5,583 bases of DNA from CAYFMH01 sp964344165 (GTDB lineage Bacteria; Patescibacteriota; Gracilibacteria; UBA4473): NCBI GenBank assembly GCA_964344165.1, contig CAYFMH010000093.1:1-5583 (forward strand), given 5' to 3'. Positions 1 to 5,497 of the stretch are shown here, piece after piece. The notes under the pieces are model-generated. The model worked only from the letters and a program-made list of their open reading frames with translations, did not search any database and was not told the DNA's origin. The position numbers and the translations under genes were made by a program. Positions within the stretch are counted from its first letter, which is position 1, and each line of letters starts with the position of its first letter.

Positions 1-3
1 CCC

Positions 4-42
4 TTTCAGGGGCTCTCCTGAAACTACCGGCTGGGCCGGTAG
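4..42. repeat. Two back-to-back perfect hairpins downstream of the DedA gene
   Basis: TTTCAGG at 4-10 pairs perfectly with CCTGAAA at 17-23 (6-nt loop). With no gap, CTACCGGC at 24-31 pairs perfectly with GCCGGTAG at 35-42 (3-nt loop). The pair lies about 40 bp past the DedA stop on the minus strand, so the 24-42 hairpin, followed on that strand by TTTC, could act as a weak terminator or mRNA 3' end. Neither strand has a real T-tract. The loop bases CTCT (13-16) are complementary to AGAG (41-44), so a compact pseudoknot is possible. The window edge is 3 bases away, so this may be one end of a larger structured element. The pairing is certain; the role is not. Confidence 0.5.
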
Positions 43-81
43 AGAATGTCACTTTTAAAATTTGTACTTAAAAATTAAAAA

Positions 82-672
82 TTATTTCTTGTTTTCATTT
101 CTCCCATTCCAGTACTCCCAAAACAAAATCTTAGCTACTACCAGGAAGCAGAGAATCCCGAAAGCAATTTCCCAGTTATTTTTAACCACATACCAGATGC
201 TCTCTCCGAAATAGTATCCAGACCCAATCACCACTCCAGCCCAAATACATACTCCCAAAAAATTAGAAATGATGAAGGTGTAGTGATGCATGTTGGTTGA
301 TCCGGCGGTAACGGCGAGCATAGGACGAAGCGTCGTGAAGCAAGATCCAAGGAATATGGCCCAGGGACCATGGTCTTTAAAAAATTTTTCAGCTTTTTTC
401 AGTCTTCGGTCTGGGAGGAAGAATTTATGACCGTGCGTTTGGAGCCACTTTCGGGCTCCGTGGCGGCCCCAGAGAAAAAGAATATTATTACAAATCGGAG
501 GGATAAAAACCGCGATGCAGATGAGGGGGATGAGGGACATATCTGGATTTGTTTTTATCCAGACAGACACGGCGAAGATCAAAGTGGAAATAGGAATTGG
601 AACTCCAAAATCATCAATAGCCAAAAAGAATGCCACGGCAAGGAGTCCAAATTCTGCAAAATACTGTTCCAT
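82..672 (-). CDS. DedA/VTT-family polytopic membrane protein
   Basis: A 196-residue hydrophobic protein with four to five likely membrane segments or re-entrant loops. It has the DedA (SNARE-associated, VTT domain) layout: an acidic/proline motif near the first helix (DDFGVPIP, residues 20-27), WGR followed by a basic stretch (68-70), then HG (101-102) leading into G-S-C-F-T-T-L-R (109-116) and AG (123-124) before the last helices. DedA proteins act in the inner membrane as lipid or ion transporters; several are lipid scramblases or undecaprenyl-phosphate flippases. The usual G-R-F-x-P-G-x-R signature is altered: the first Arg and the Pro are missing and only the second Arg (116) remains. I chose ATG 672 because neighbouring genes also lack Shine-Dalgarno sites and the protein then begins close to the first helix. 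A 13-residue extension to TTG 711 is possible, with AGGA 9 nt upstream of it. The substrate cannot be told from sequence. Confidence 0.85.
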   Translation of the reverse strand: MEQYFAEFGLLAVAFFLAIDDFGVPIPISTLIFAVSVWIKTNPDMSLIPLICIAVFIPPICNNILFLWGRHGARKWLQTHGHKFFLPDRRLKKAEKFFKDHGPWAIFLGSCFTTLRPMLAVTAGSTNMHHYTFIISNFLGVCIWAGVVIGSGYYFGESIWYVVKNNWEIAFGILCFLVVAKILFWEYWNGRNENKK

Positions 673-744
673 AATCAGGAAGTGTTTACTCTTTTTGAGA
701 GGATTTTTCAATAGAATAAATCCTGGAATTCAAAGAGGATGTTG

Positions 745-788
745 TTTTTTTAAAAAAAGAGGAACGGGGAGGGAATGCTCCCCTCCCG
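745..788 (-). terminator. Possible rho-independent terminator or attenuator upstream of DedA
   Basis: Bases 765-774 pair with 779-788 in a 10-position GC-rich stem around ATGC, with one mismatch and one wobble. Read on the minus strand the stem is followed by TTCCTC and then T7 (from the A7 at 752-758). The six-base gap before the T-run makes it imperfect. It lies just upstream of the DedA start, so it could stop transcripts arriving from the ATPase side, or attenuate DedA if the promoter candidate at 856-883 is real. Confidence 0.4.
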
Positions 789-817
789 ATCCTTTTATCC
801 TTGGTCATTTCTTCTTG

Positions 818-846
818 AAGATGTTGAAAAGTTTTTTCAATATCTT
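818..846 (+). repeat. 13-bp near-perfect hairpin
   Basis: AAGATGTTGAAAA (818-830) pairs with TTTTCAATATCTT (834-846) around a GTT loop. The only non-Watson-Crick pair is G823-T841, a G-U wobble if the plus strand is transcribed and an A-C clash if the minus strand is. No T-tract follows on the plus strand, so it does not look like a plain terminator. The role is unknown; it may belong with the structured element downstream. Confidence 0.4.
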
Positions 847-855
847 ATGGACCAT

Positions 856-883
856 AAAATAGTGACAATGTTTTAAAAGTCAA
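856..883 (-). promoter_or_regulatory. Weak sigma70-like promoter candidate for DedA
   Basis: On the minus strand, TTGACT (878-883) is followed after 16 bp by TATTTT (856-861). The -35 box matches five of six positions and the -10 box four of six. Transcription would start near 849 and give a leader of roughly 140-175 nt that contains the 818-846 hairpin and the terminator-like stem at 765-788. In an AT-rich genome such a match can occur by chance. Confidence 0.25.
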
Positions 884-944
884 CTATGTGAACTGTAATT
901 TTTCACGCCTATAGGTTGGTAGATATTCTCAAAAGCTGATTCCA

Positions 945-1030
945 ATCGCACGCCCCCTTAAACCTGTCCCGAGCACTCGGGACGGGTTAACGAACGATGG
1001 TGGTTATCGTTCTTAAGGTGGTGGTGTGAT
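945..1030 (+). ncRNA. Putative three-way-junction structured RNA, class unknown
   Basis: Three stems close on one another. The outer stem pairs 945-959 with 1015-1030: 14 pairs, one C/T mismatch (955/1019) and one bulged G (1024). The first inner hairpin pairs 961-972 with 977-988, centred on GTCCCGAG/CTCGGGAC. The second pairs GAACGAT (992-998) with ATCGTTC (1006-1012). The three wobble pairs (G952-T1022, G948-T1027, T965-G984) are G-U in a plus-strand RNA but A-C clashes in a minus-strand one, which favours transcription antisense to both flanking genes. I could not match it to tRNA, tmRNA, RNase P, SRP RNA or a riboswitch I know. GGTTGG (914-919) can pair with CCAATC (942-947), competing with the base of the outer stem. 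No strong plus-strand promoter is visible; TGTAAT at 894-899 is a possible -10 box. A cruciform-forming DNA element or mobile-element relic is the alternative. Confidence 0.45.
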
Positions 1031-1057
1031 AACTTACTGTGAACTAAAATTTATTGA

Positions 1058-1081
1058 CGGTATTGATTTCTCAATAAGCCG
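1058..1081 (-). terminator. Weak terminator candidate for the VirD4-like gene
   Basis: On the minus strand, CGG-CT-TATTGA pairs with TCAATACCG around a GAAA loop of the stable GNRA type, with two bulged bases. It lies about 27 bp past the ATPase stop codon. The following TCAATAAATTTTAG is only modestly T-rich, so termination here is plausible but not strong. Confidence 0.3.
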
Positions 1082-1107
1082 GAATGACTTTGTTTTTAAA
1101 AATTTTT

Positions 1108-3915
1108 TTAGGCAGCTCCTGAGTCCGTATTTTTATTGGCTTCTTTTGTTTCTTCAGTGGGCGGAGCAGGAGCTTTTTCTGCTTCTGCGGCTGGATCTGG
1201 TTCGGTCGATGGAGCGCTGGCTTGGAGTTGTGAGAGATAATTACCTTCGGTTGGTTCAGCTGGAGCTCCGGCAGCGGGAGGAGGTGTGGCGCCAGGAGCT
1301 TCTGCAGAAGGAGCTCCTTCTGGTGGGCTAGCTTCACCTGGTTTTTGAGCCCCTTGTCCGACTCCCATCCGAGCTTCGATCTCTGCGTCTACAAACTCTT
1401 TCTTTCGTCCGAATTTCATCCGTGAGTATTTTTTGATTACTTCGGCGACCTTTTCATTTTTCATGCTTGGGTCGTAGAGCGTCTCCATGGAGAAGGGACG
1501 AGAAGTGGTGTTTTTGATGTTTAGTTTCACGTAGGCTTTATAATTGGCAATACTGAGGATGTCCTGAGCCGAAAGAGTTGGAGAGTACTCTTTTTCTAGA
1601 TACTCCGCATCGTCGGCCCCGACTTTGAAGCTCATCATCGTCCCCACGTTACCAAACACCGCATCTCGGATCTTGGTATCTCCTCCACCGCCTTCTCCTT
1701 CGGTGAGCTGAGCGATATATTGGTGGGCCATGATCAGACAGAGCCGATATTTACGGGCTTCAGACAGGATCGCGGCAAAGGTGTCGGTCGCAAAGTTTTG
1801 GAACTCATCCACGTAGAAAAAGAAATCTTTACGTTCTTCTTTTGGGATATCAAATCGTCCCATGGCCGCCATATTTATCCGCGCCACGAGGATCAATCCC
1901 AATAGTTGTGCGTTGATATCTCCGATTTTCCCTTTGGACAGATTCATGAGGACCACTTTTTGGTTGTCCATGGCTTCACGAATATTGAAGGAAGACTTTG
2001 TCTGTCCAATGATATTACGCATGGTGGTATTGGTCACAAACGGTCCAAATTTGGACGTGAAGTAGGGGATCATCTCTTGTTTTTCTCGATCTCCGGTCTG
2101 GGCCATTTCGTTTTCCCAAAACGCTCGCACCATCACGTTTCTTACCTTGGAGACTTTGTACTTCTGATAATCATCATCGATAAAAAGACGTGGGATATCG
2201 ATCAGACTAGCCCCTTCTTCTTCATCATCCATGAGGGTCAGACATCCGTTTCGGAAGTAGTGTTGGATACGTGGACCGAAGATTTCATTTCCAAACAGTT
2301 TGATAAAGATCTCCATGGCATCGAGACTGGCTCGGTCTTTTTCTTCATCGGTTTTGGCCTCCAATATATTCAGTCCCATCGGACGTTCGATGTCTCCTGG
2401 ATCGAAGACGATCACGTCTTTTGCTCGTTCTTTTGGGACACAAGTGAGTACATCGTCCACGAGATCTCCATGGGGATCGATAAGCCCCACTCCGTCTCCA
2501 TTTTTGACATCCTGGACGGCCATATTCCAGAGAAGCACGGATTTACCAGATCCGGATTTCCCAATACAGTAGTGATGCCTGGTCCGATCATCTCGGAGAA
2601 ATCGAACGGGTTTCGTGATTCCTCGGTAGACAGAATTTCCAAGGACCACTCCTTCTTTTGGAAGGTCGATTGGTGGAGGGAGGACTTTATAAGTGAGCCA
2701 TTTGATCGTTGGGATTCGGTTGTACCGCGAATCAGGAAAATGGAATATGGTTGCTAATTCTTCTGAACAAAGCAGATTTCTTTTTTCCCAGAGATTTGGT
2801 AGCCTGAGTCGGTAGTTGTGCCGGATAAAAGGGGAATTAATAAAATTCAAAGGAATAATTCTTCGGTTATCAAAAAGATTGGATCCCTTCATTTTGAATA
2901 CATTGAAAGCAACAGAAATTCCATCTATAATTTCTTGAACTCGGGCTTTTTTTGGGGAGGCCGCGAGGACCCGGATCGTGGTAGTAAAGCCAGACTGGGC
3001 GGATGTTTCTCCCATGGCTTTGTAGGATTCTTCTTTTGAACTCAGCATTCGGACGACGCCTCCAGAATCTTTACTTTCATCGGTGAGAGTATCAGTCTGG
3101 GGATCGTAGCCTCGGACCAGAATTTTGAACGGTAAAAAAATCAACCGCAGCAAAAATCCAAGGATCGGAATGGCAAAAATTCCTGTGGGTTGTTTTTTTT
3201 CTTTAAAAAGAGCTGTAGCGGTTTTTTCAGCCTTTTTTTGCCATTTGTTATTACACGGATGGACGATGAATTGAATGACGGCTTTCTCATCTTTGTCTAA
3301 TTTGGCAAAGGAATTGGCGACATCATTGAGCGCATCGTCTTCAATTTTTTTATACGTTTGGATTGGGAACCAATAAGGTTTTTCTGTATGCATGTAGTAC
3401 CCGTTTGCGTAGTAACCTTGAGGTTTGAGTTCAAAATATTGTTCTGGTTTCAGAACCTCGATTTCTGCATCCGGATAAAAAGACGTAATCTGCTTATCAA
3501 TGATTTTTTGATAGTAGGGATCACAGACGATGGCAAAACTGAGTTCTCGTTTTTCAAACTGGAATTCAAAAGAAAAATGGGGTTTATTCCAAATCGTTCG
3601 TTTGATCCAGATATTGTAGAGGTTGAGTTCTCGGGTCTCGTGGATCGCTCGGTAAAACTGCTCCATTCGTCCGATTGCTTCTCGGAAGTCTTTTTCAGTT
3701 CGTTTCTCTTGATCAAGCTTTGAGTCACTTCGAGGCAGTGTCACTCGCATGTGGACGAGTTTTTTGATCTCCCGTCGTCGGTAAATATATCGAGCCAGAA
3801 AAACAAGAAACTTAAACAATAAATAGGCCCCGACGATAATAATTATCCACATCCACCAGGGATACAGTACCCAGATATCGAGAAATCTTTCCCAAGACTT
3901 ATTTAGAATTTCCAT
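1108..3915 (-). CDS. VirD4/TraG-type coupling ATPase, membrane-anchored
   Basis: A 935-residue protein of the type IV secretion coupling ATPase (VirD4/TraD/TraG, HerA-FtsK superfamily) kind. Residues about 18-44 form an N-terminal membrane segment followed by Arg/Lys-rich sequence, so the bulk faces the cytoplasm. Residues 60-430 are a large N-terminal region with a second hydrophobic stretch near 246-267. The motor domain shows Walker A GKSGSGKS (452-459), a conserved LIDPHGDL strand (478-485), Walker B FFFYVDEFQNF (698-708, acidic pair D703-E704) and a sensor-like MAHQY (729-733). Residues about 853-935 are a Pro/Ala/Glu-rich, probably disordered tail. Family members are hexameric pumps that recruit DNA or protein to a secretion channel; many Patescibacteria encode this long form. 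No relaxase or other type IV secretion gene is in the window, so substrate and partner channel are unknown. Start ATG 3915 is the first in frame, 22 bp from a good -10 box; no Shine-Dalgarno is visible. Confidence 0.85.
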   Translation of the reverse strand: MEILNKSWERFLDIWVLYPWWMWIIIIVGAYLLFKFLVFLARYIYRRREIKKLVHMRVTLPRSDSKLDQEKRTEKDFREAIGRMEQFYRAIHETRELNLYNIWIKRTIWNKPHFSFEFQFEKRELSFAIVCDPYYQKIIDKQITSFYPDAEIEVLKPEQYFELKPQGYYANGYYMHTEKPYWFPIQTYKKIEDDALNDVANSFAKLDKDEKAVIQFIVHPCNNKWQKKAEKTATALFKEKKQPTGIFAIPILGFLLRLIFLPFKILVRGYDPQTDTLTDESKDSGGVVRMLSSKEESYKAMGETSAQSGFTTTIRVLAASPKKARVQEIIDGISVAFNVFKMKGSNLFDNRRIIPLNFINSPFIRHNYRLRLPNLWEKRNLLCSEELATIFHFPDSRYNRIPTIKWLTYKVLPPPIDLPKEGVVLGNSVYRGITKPVRFLRDDRTRHHYCIGKSGSGKSVLLWNMAVQDVKNGDGVGLIDPHGDLVDDVLTCVPKERAKDVIVFDPGDIERPMGLNILEAKTDEEKDRASLDAMEIFIKLFGNEIFGPRIQHYFRNGCLTLMDDEEEGASLIDIPRLFIDDDYQKYKVSKVRNVMVRAFWENEMAQTGDREKQEMIPYFTSKFGPFVTNTTMRNIIGQTKSSFNIREAMDNQKVVLMNLSKGKIGDINAQLLGLILVARINMAAMGRFDIPKEERKDFFFYVDEFQNFATDTFAAILSEARKYRLCLIMAHQYIAQLTEGEGGGGDTKIRDAVFGNVGTMMSFKVGADDAEYLEKEYSPTLSAQDILSIANYKAYVKLNIKNTTSRPFSMETLYDPSMKNEKVAEVIKKYSRMKFGRKKEFVDAEIEARMGVGQGAQKPGEASPPEGAPSAEAPGATPPPAAGAPAEPTEGNYLSQLQASAPSTEPDPAAEAEKAPAPPTEETKEANKNTDSGAA

Positions 3916-3936
3916 TTGTTTTTAAAAATTCTAAAG

Positions 3937-3965
3937 ATTATACCAAAAAAAAGCCAATAATTCAA
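3937..3965 (-). promoter_or_regulatory. Sigma70-like promoter of the VirD4-like gene
   Basis: Read on the minus strand: TTGAAT (3960-3965), a 17-bp spacer, then a perfect TATAAT (3937-3942). Transcription should start near 3930, giving a leader of about 15 nt that is AT-rich and has no ribosome-binding site. Spacing and -10 match are ideal and the position fits the start codon. Confidence 0.7.
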
Positions 3966-4005
3966 CCCTGGGGATTTGTTTTTTTGATGTTTCTGTTGAA
4001 AAGTC

Positions 4006-4037
4006 TTGACAAAATCAAATTTATAGCTATATATGAT
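4006..4037 (+). promoter_or_regulatory. Sigma70-like promoter of the putative DGR target gene
   Basis: A perfect TTGACA (4006-4011) is followed by TATATA (4028-4033, 16-bp spacer) or TATATG (4030-4035, 18-bp spacer). Transcription would start around 4040, leaving a leader of about 30 nt, very AT-rich and without a Shine-Dalgarno site before ATG 4071. The spacer and -10 region hold the palindrome TATAGCTATA (4022-4031) inside the inverted repeat AAAATCA/TGATTTT (4011-4017/4034-4040), a possible operator. Confidence 0.6.
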
Positions 4038-4070
4038 TTTGATATTTAAATTATTTTTTAATTTTTCGCC

Positions 4071-5052
4071 ATGTCTGAACCTACCACACCAAAACCATTA
4101 TCTTTACAAGATGTTGTTCAAACTCTAAAAAGAGCAGAAGCTGAGCAAAGTCCTGAAGCAAAGCAAGCACAAATTGGTGTAGCTCTTGGTCAACTGGAAG
4201 CTCTTTCTGATCAAGTGATAGCCACTGTTTCTCTTACAAAAGGTGCTGTGGGGGAAGAAGTCGCAAAAGCTGAGAGCAAGGCTCCCGAAGTAGCTATGCC
4301 AGAAGATATGGAGCGAGTAAATGCCGTTAAAGAAGTGATGGGCAAAAACATAACTAATCTGGAAAAATGGAGAACTGAATATGCTCAAAGGCTTTTTGAA
4401 GCCTCCGAAGGACAAATTAAGGTTGTTTCTATTCCAGATGTTTCAGATGATCTATCAGCAGAAATATTAAATGGAGCACATATGGTTGATCCGGAAAAAC
4501 AATTTAAAGAAATGGGGATGGCGGTTATACCGGAAATTGAAGTGGAAGGGCGACCACTTCAAGCAGGTGATTTGCCAGGAATATTTGAAATCTTAAATGA
4601 CAGAAGTATGACTTGGGGATATTACAAAGACCTAAATCGAGACAGACAACTAGGAGATACACCAATTGAGTCCGGATGGTACGGGTTTTCTCATGAGGTT
4701 GTTCCTAATACACTGGATGATAATTTTGGAGCAATGCAAAAAAAAGCTCCTCAAAAAAAGACCAGAACTTGACGTAAAGGATGACGATCCGAGAGCCAAT
4801 GAATTGCCATTTATTTTTGCCATTGAAGACCATATTACTCAAGTAGGATTGGAAGAATACAGAAAAAACGGATATTTTGGAGAAGGAGAAAGTGGAAATG
4901 ACTGGAAATATGCTTGGCTAAGGAATCCGGTTTCCGGCGGCAACCGCGTGGCTGTTGGGTACGTCGATTCCGATGGCTTGTTCGTCTTTGCGGATCGCCC
5001 CGACGGTTCGCTTCCGAACTTGGGGCGTGCGTTCCTCTGGAAGTTCTCATAG
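4071..5052 (+). CDS. Putative DGR target protein with lectin-like C-terminus, frameshifted
   Basis: Two overlapping frames read as one 326-residue protein if one A is dropped near 4738-4759: 4071-4772 gives the first 233 residues and the next frame runs on to the TAG at 5050-5052. Residues 1-110 are charged and helical, probably a coiled coil, with no signal peptide or membrane segment. The middle contains SGWYGFSHEVVPN (201-213), and the region after the shift has WKYAWLRNP, VDSDG and a final GRAFLWKFS. That ending resembles the C-type-lectin/formylglycine-enzyme-like fold of DGR variable proteins, and known DGR targets carry their variable repeat at exactly this end. The last ~43 codons are GC-rich and A-poor against an AT-rich body. 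The gene has its own promoter and a hairpin terminator after it. The bound ligand is unknown. Alternatives are a non-diversified lectin-fold protein with a foreign 3' end, or a broken gene. The frame join is well supported; the DGR role is inferred, since no reverse transcriptase or template repeat is visible. Confidence 0.65.
4738..4760 (+). other. Frameshift site at two A-runs
   Basis: A8 at 4738-4745 and A7 at 4753-4759 sit 7 nt apart. The upstream frame passes through both and stops at TGA 4770-4772, adding only a short K/T/R-rich end. The downstream frame becomes continuous if one A is lost from either run, giving MQKKLLKKRPELD or MQKKAPQKRPELD. The span 4071-5052 is 982 nt, exactly one base over a whole number of codons. 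This may be a sequencing or assembly indel, a real inactivating mutation, or a site rescued by polymerase slippage. Confidence 0.7.
4921..5049 (+). repeat. Putative DGR variable repeat (VR)
   Basis: Composition changes abruptly here. In 4921-5040 I count 12 A and 75 G+C in 120 bases, against 45 A and 42 G+C in the preceding 120. Adenine loss is what adenine-specific mutagenic retrohoming leaves behind. Many codons are NNC or NNT, as expected from AAC/AAT template codons (GGC, GTT, GTC, GGT, CTT), set between stable ones such as GATTCCGATGGC. The A-free stretch 5021-5040 at the 3' end would fit an initiation-of-mutagenic-homing (IMH) segment. The exact limits cannot be fixed without the template repeat, and the homology may run past the stop to about 5070. 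Confidence 0.6.
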
Positions 5053-5123
5053 GGACGCGGGAATTTGGATCATCTCTCTACGTTTCATCAAAACACTTCG
5101 AGCAACAGGTTTTCACCAGCAAT

Positions 5124-5158
5124 AAAAAAAGCCGGATCTGTACGATCCGGTTAATTTT
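5124..5158. terminator. Bidirectional rho-independent terminator
   Basis: CCGGATC (5132-5138) pairs perfectly with GATCCGG (5144-5150) around TGTAC. On the minus strand the stem is followed by C and T7 (from A7 at 5124-5130), a strong terminator for the small gene at 5180-5497. On the plus strand it is followed by TTAATTTT, adequate for the target gene that ends at 5052. Two convergent genes would share it. Confidence 0.75.
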
Positions 5159-5159
5159 A

Positions 5160-5178
5160 GTTTGTTTTCGAAACAAAT
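5160..5178. repeat. Small perfect hairpin between stop codon and terminator
   Basis: TTTGTTT (5161-5167) pairs with AAACAAA (5171-5177) around TCG, with a further G5160-T5178 wobble. It lies directly after the TAG of the small minus-strand gene and before the main terminator, and may protect that mRNA's 3' end. It is AT-rich, so its stability is modest. Confidence 0.35.
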
Positions 5179-5179
5179 C

Positions 5180-5497
5180 CTAAAAATACTGACTATAAAT
5201 TTCCGGATGTTTCGTTTTCAATCTTGTTTTCAAGATTTCATAGCTGTCATCAATCGCATCTACCTTTGGTAAAACCTGCGCCGCAAATTTTTCTTCGGCT
5301 TCTTGTTTTTTTGCCTCCAGCTTGGCAATGGTTTCCTTGTACTTGGCGGCTCGTTTTTTGAGCGCGGCCATCGAGGTGATATTGAGTAGGCCGCGGATTT
5401 TTTTGAAAATATCGGGACGGGCGGCCAAGAGTTCCAACATTTTGTCGAGTTTGGGTTCCTTTTTGGTCCAAACTTTGTTGATGAAGATCTTCTTCAT
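5180..5497 (-). CDS. Small charged helical protein, function unknown
   Basis: A 105-residue Lys/Glu/Ala-rich protein that I do not recognise. It opens MKKIFINKVWTKKEP, continues with a predicted helix (LDKMLELLAARPDIFKKIRGLL), then a long charged, coiled-coil-like helix (residues about 54-85, rich in K, E and A) and a C-terminal segment ending in EIYSQYF. There is no signal peptide, membrane segment, Cys/His cluster or catalytic motif. ATG 5497 was chosen; an 11-residue extension to TTG 5530 would add a hydrophobic N-terminus and is less likely. No Shine-Dalgarno site and no clear promoter are visible. A strong terminator follows, supporting a real expressed gene. Its closeness to a putative DGR target raises the question of a DGR accessory protein, but it does not show the Avd pattern I know. 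Confidence 0.6.
   Translation of the reverse strand: MKKIFINKVWTKKEPKLDKMLELLAARPDIFKKIRGLLNITSMAALKKRAAKYKETIAKLEAKKQEAEEKFAAQVLPKVDAIDDSYEILKTRLKTKHPEIYSQYF

Larger units (their letters stand above)
673..1107. other. Gene-free interval rich in inverted repeats
   Basis: This 435-bp stretch separates the ATPase stop from the DedA start, both on the minus strand. I see no convincing coding sequence; the open frames are short and low in complexity or overlap the ATPase tail. It holds, left to right: a T7A7 palindrome (745-758), a GC-rich hairpin (765-788), a 13-bp hairpin (818-846), a weak minus-strand promoter candidate (856-883), a three-way-junction RNA candidate (945-1030) and a small hairpin just past the ATPase gene (1058-1081). 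Each is listed separately. The two minus-strand genes are therefore probably separate transcription units. Confidence 0.6.

Noticed and set aside
945..1030. tRNA or known riboswitch
   Set aside because: There is no cloverleaf with T-loop GTTCGA-like sequence or anticodon arm, and no conserved core of a purine, TPP or cyclic-di-GMP switch that I can recognise.
1026..1331. Open frame on the plus strand of about 100 codons rich in L, R and E
   Set aside because: It lies opposite the low-complexity Pro/Ala tail of the ATPase, whose GC-rich codons keep other frames open, and it starts inside the structured RNA candidate. No family resemblance.
1906..2757. Long plus-strand open frame of 283 codons
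   Set aside because: It is entirely antisense to the ATPase motor domain, whose Walker motifs are clearly in the minus-strand frame. The composition is that of a shadow frame.
4738..4745. Programmed -1 ribosomal frameshift on the A-run
   Set aside because: A -1 slip leads to the wrong frame; the downstream part needs +1 (or -2). Slippage that removes one A, or an indel, fits better.
4770..4772. TGA as a sense codon (genetic code 25, Gly) instead of a frameshift
   Set aside because: Reading through TGA in the first frame soon gives more TGAs and another stop with no domain-like sequence, while the adjacent frame gives a coherent lectin-like ending.
4666..5052. Separate gene beginning at 4666
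   Set aside because: Its first ~25 residues overlap the upstream coding frame and look like a shadow. The meaningful sequence starts at the A-runs, so it is the continuation of the 4071 gene after a one-base shift.
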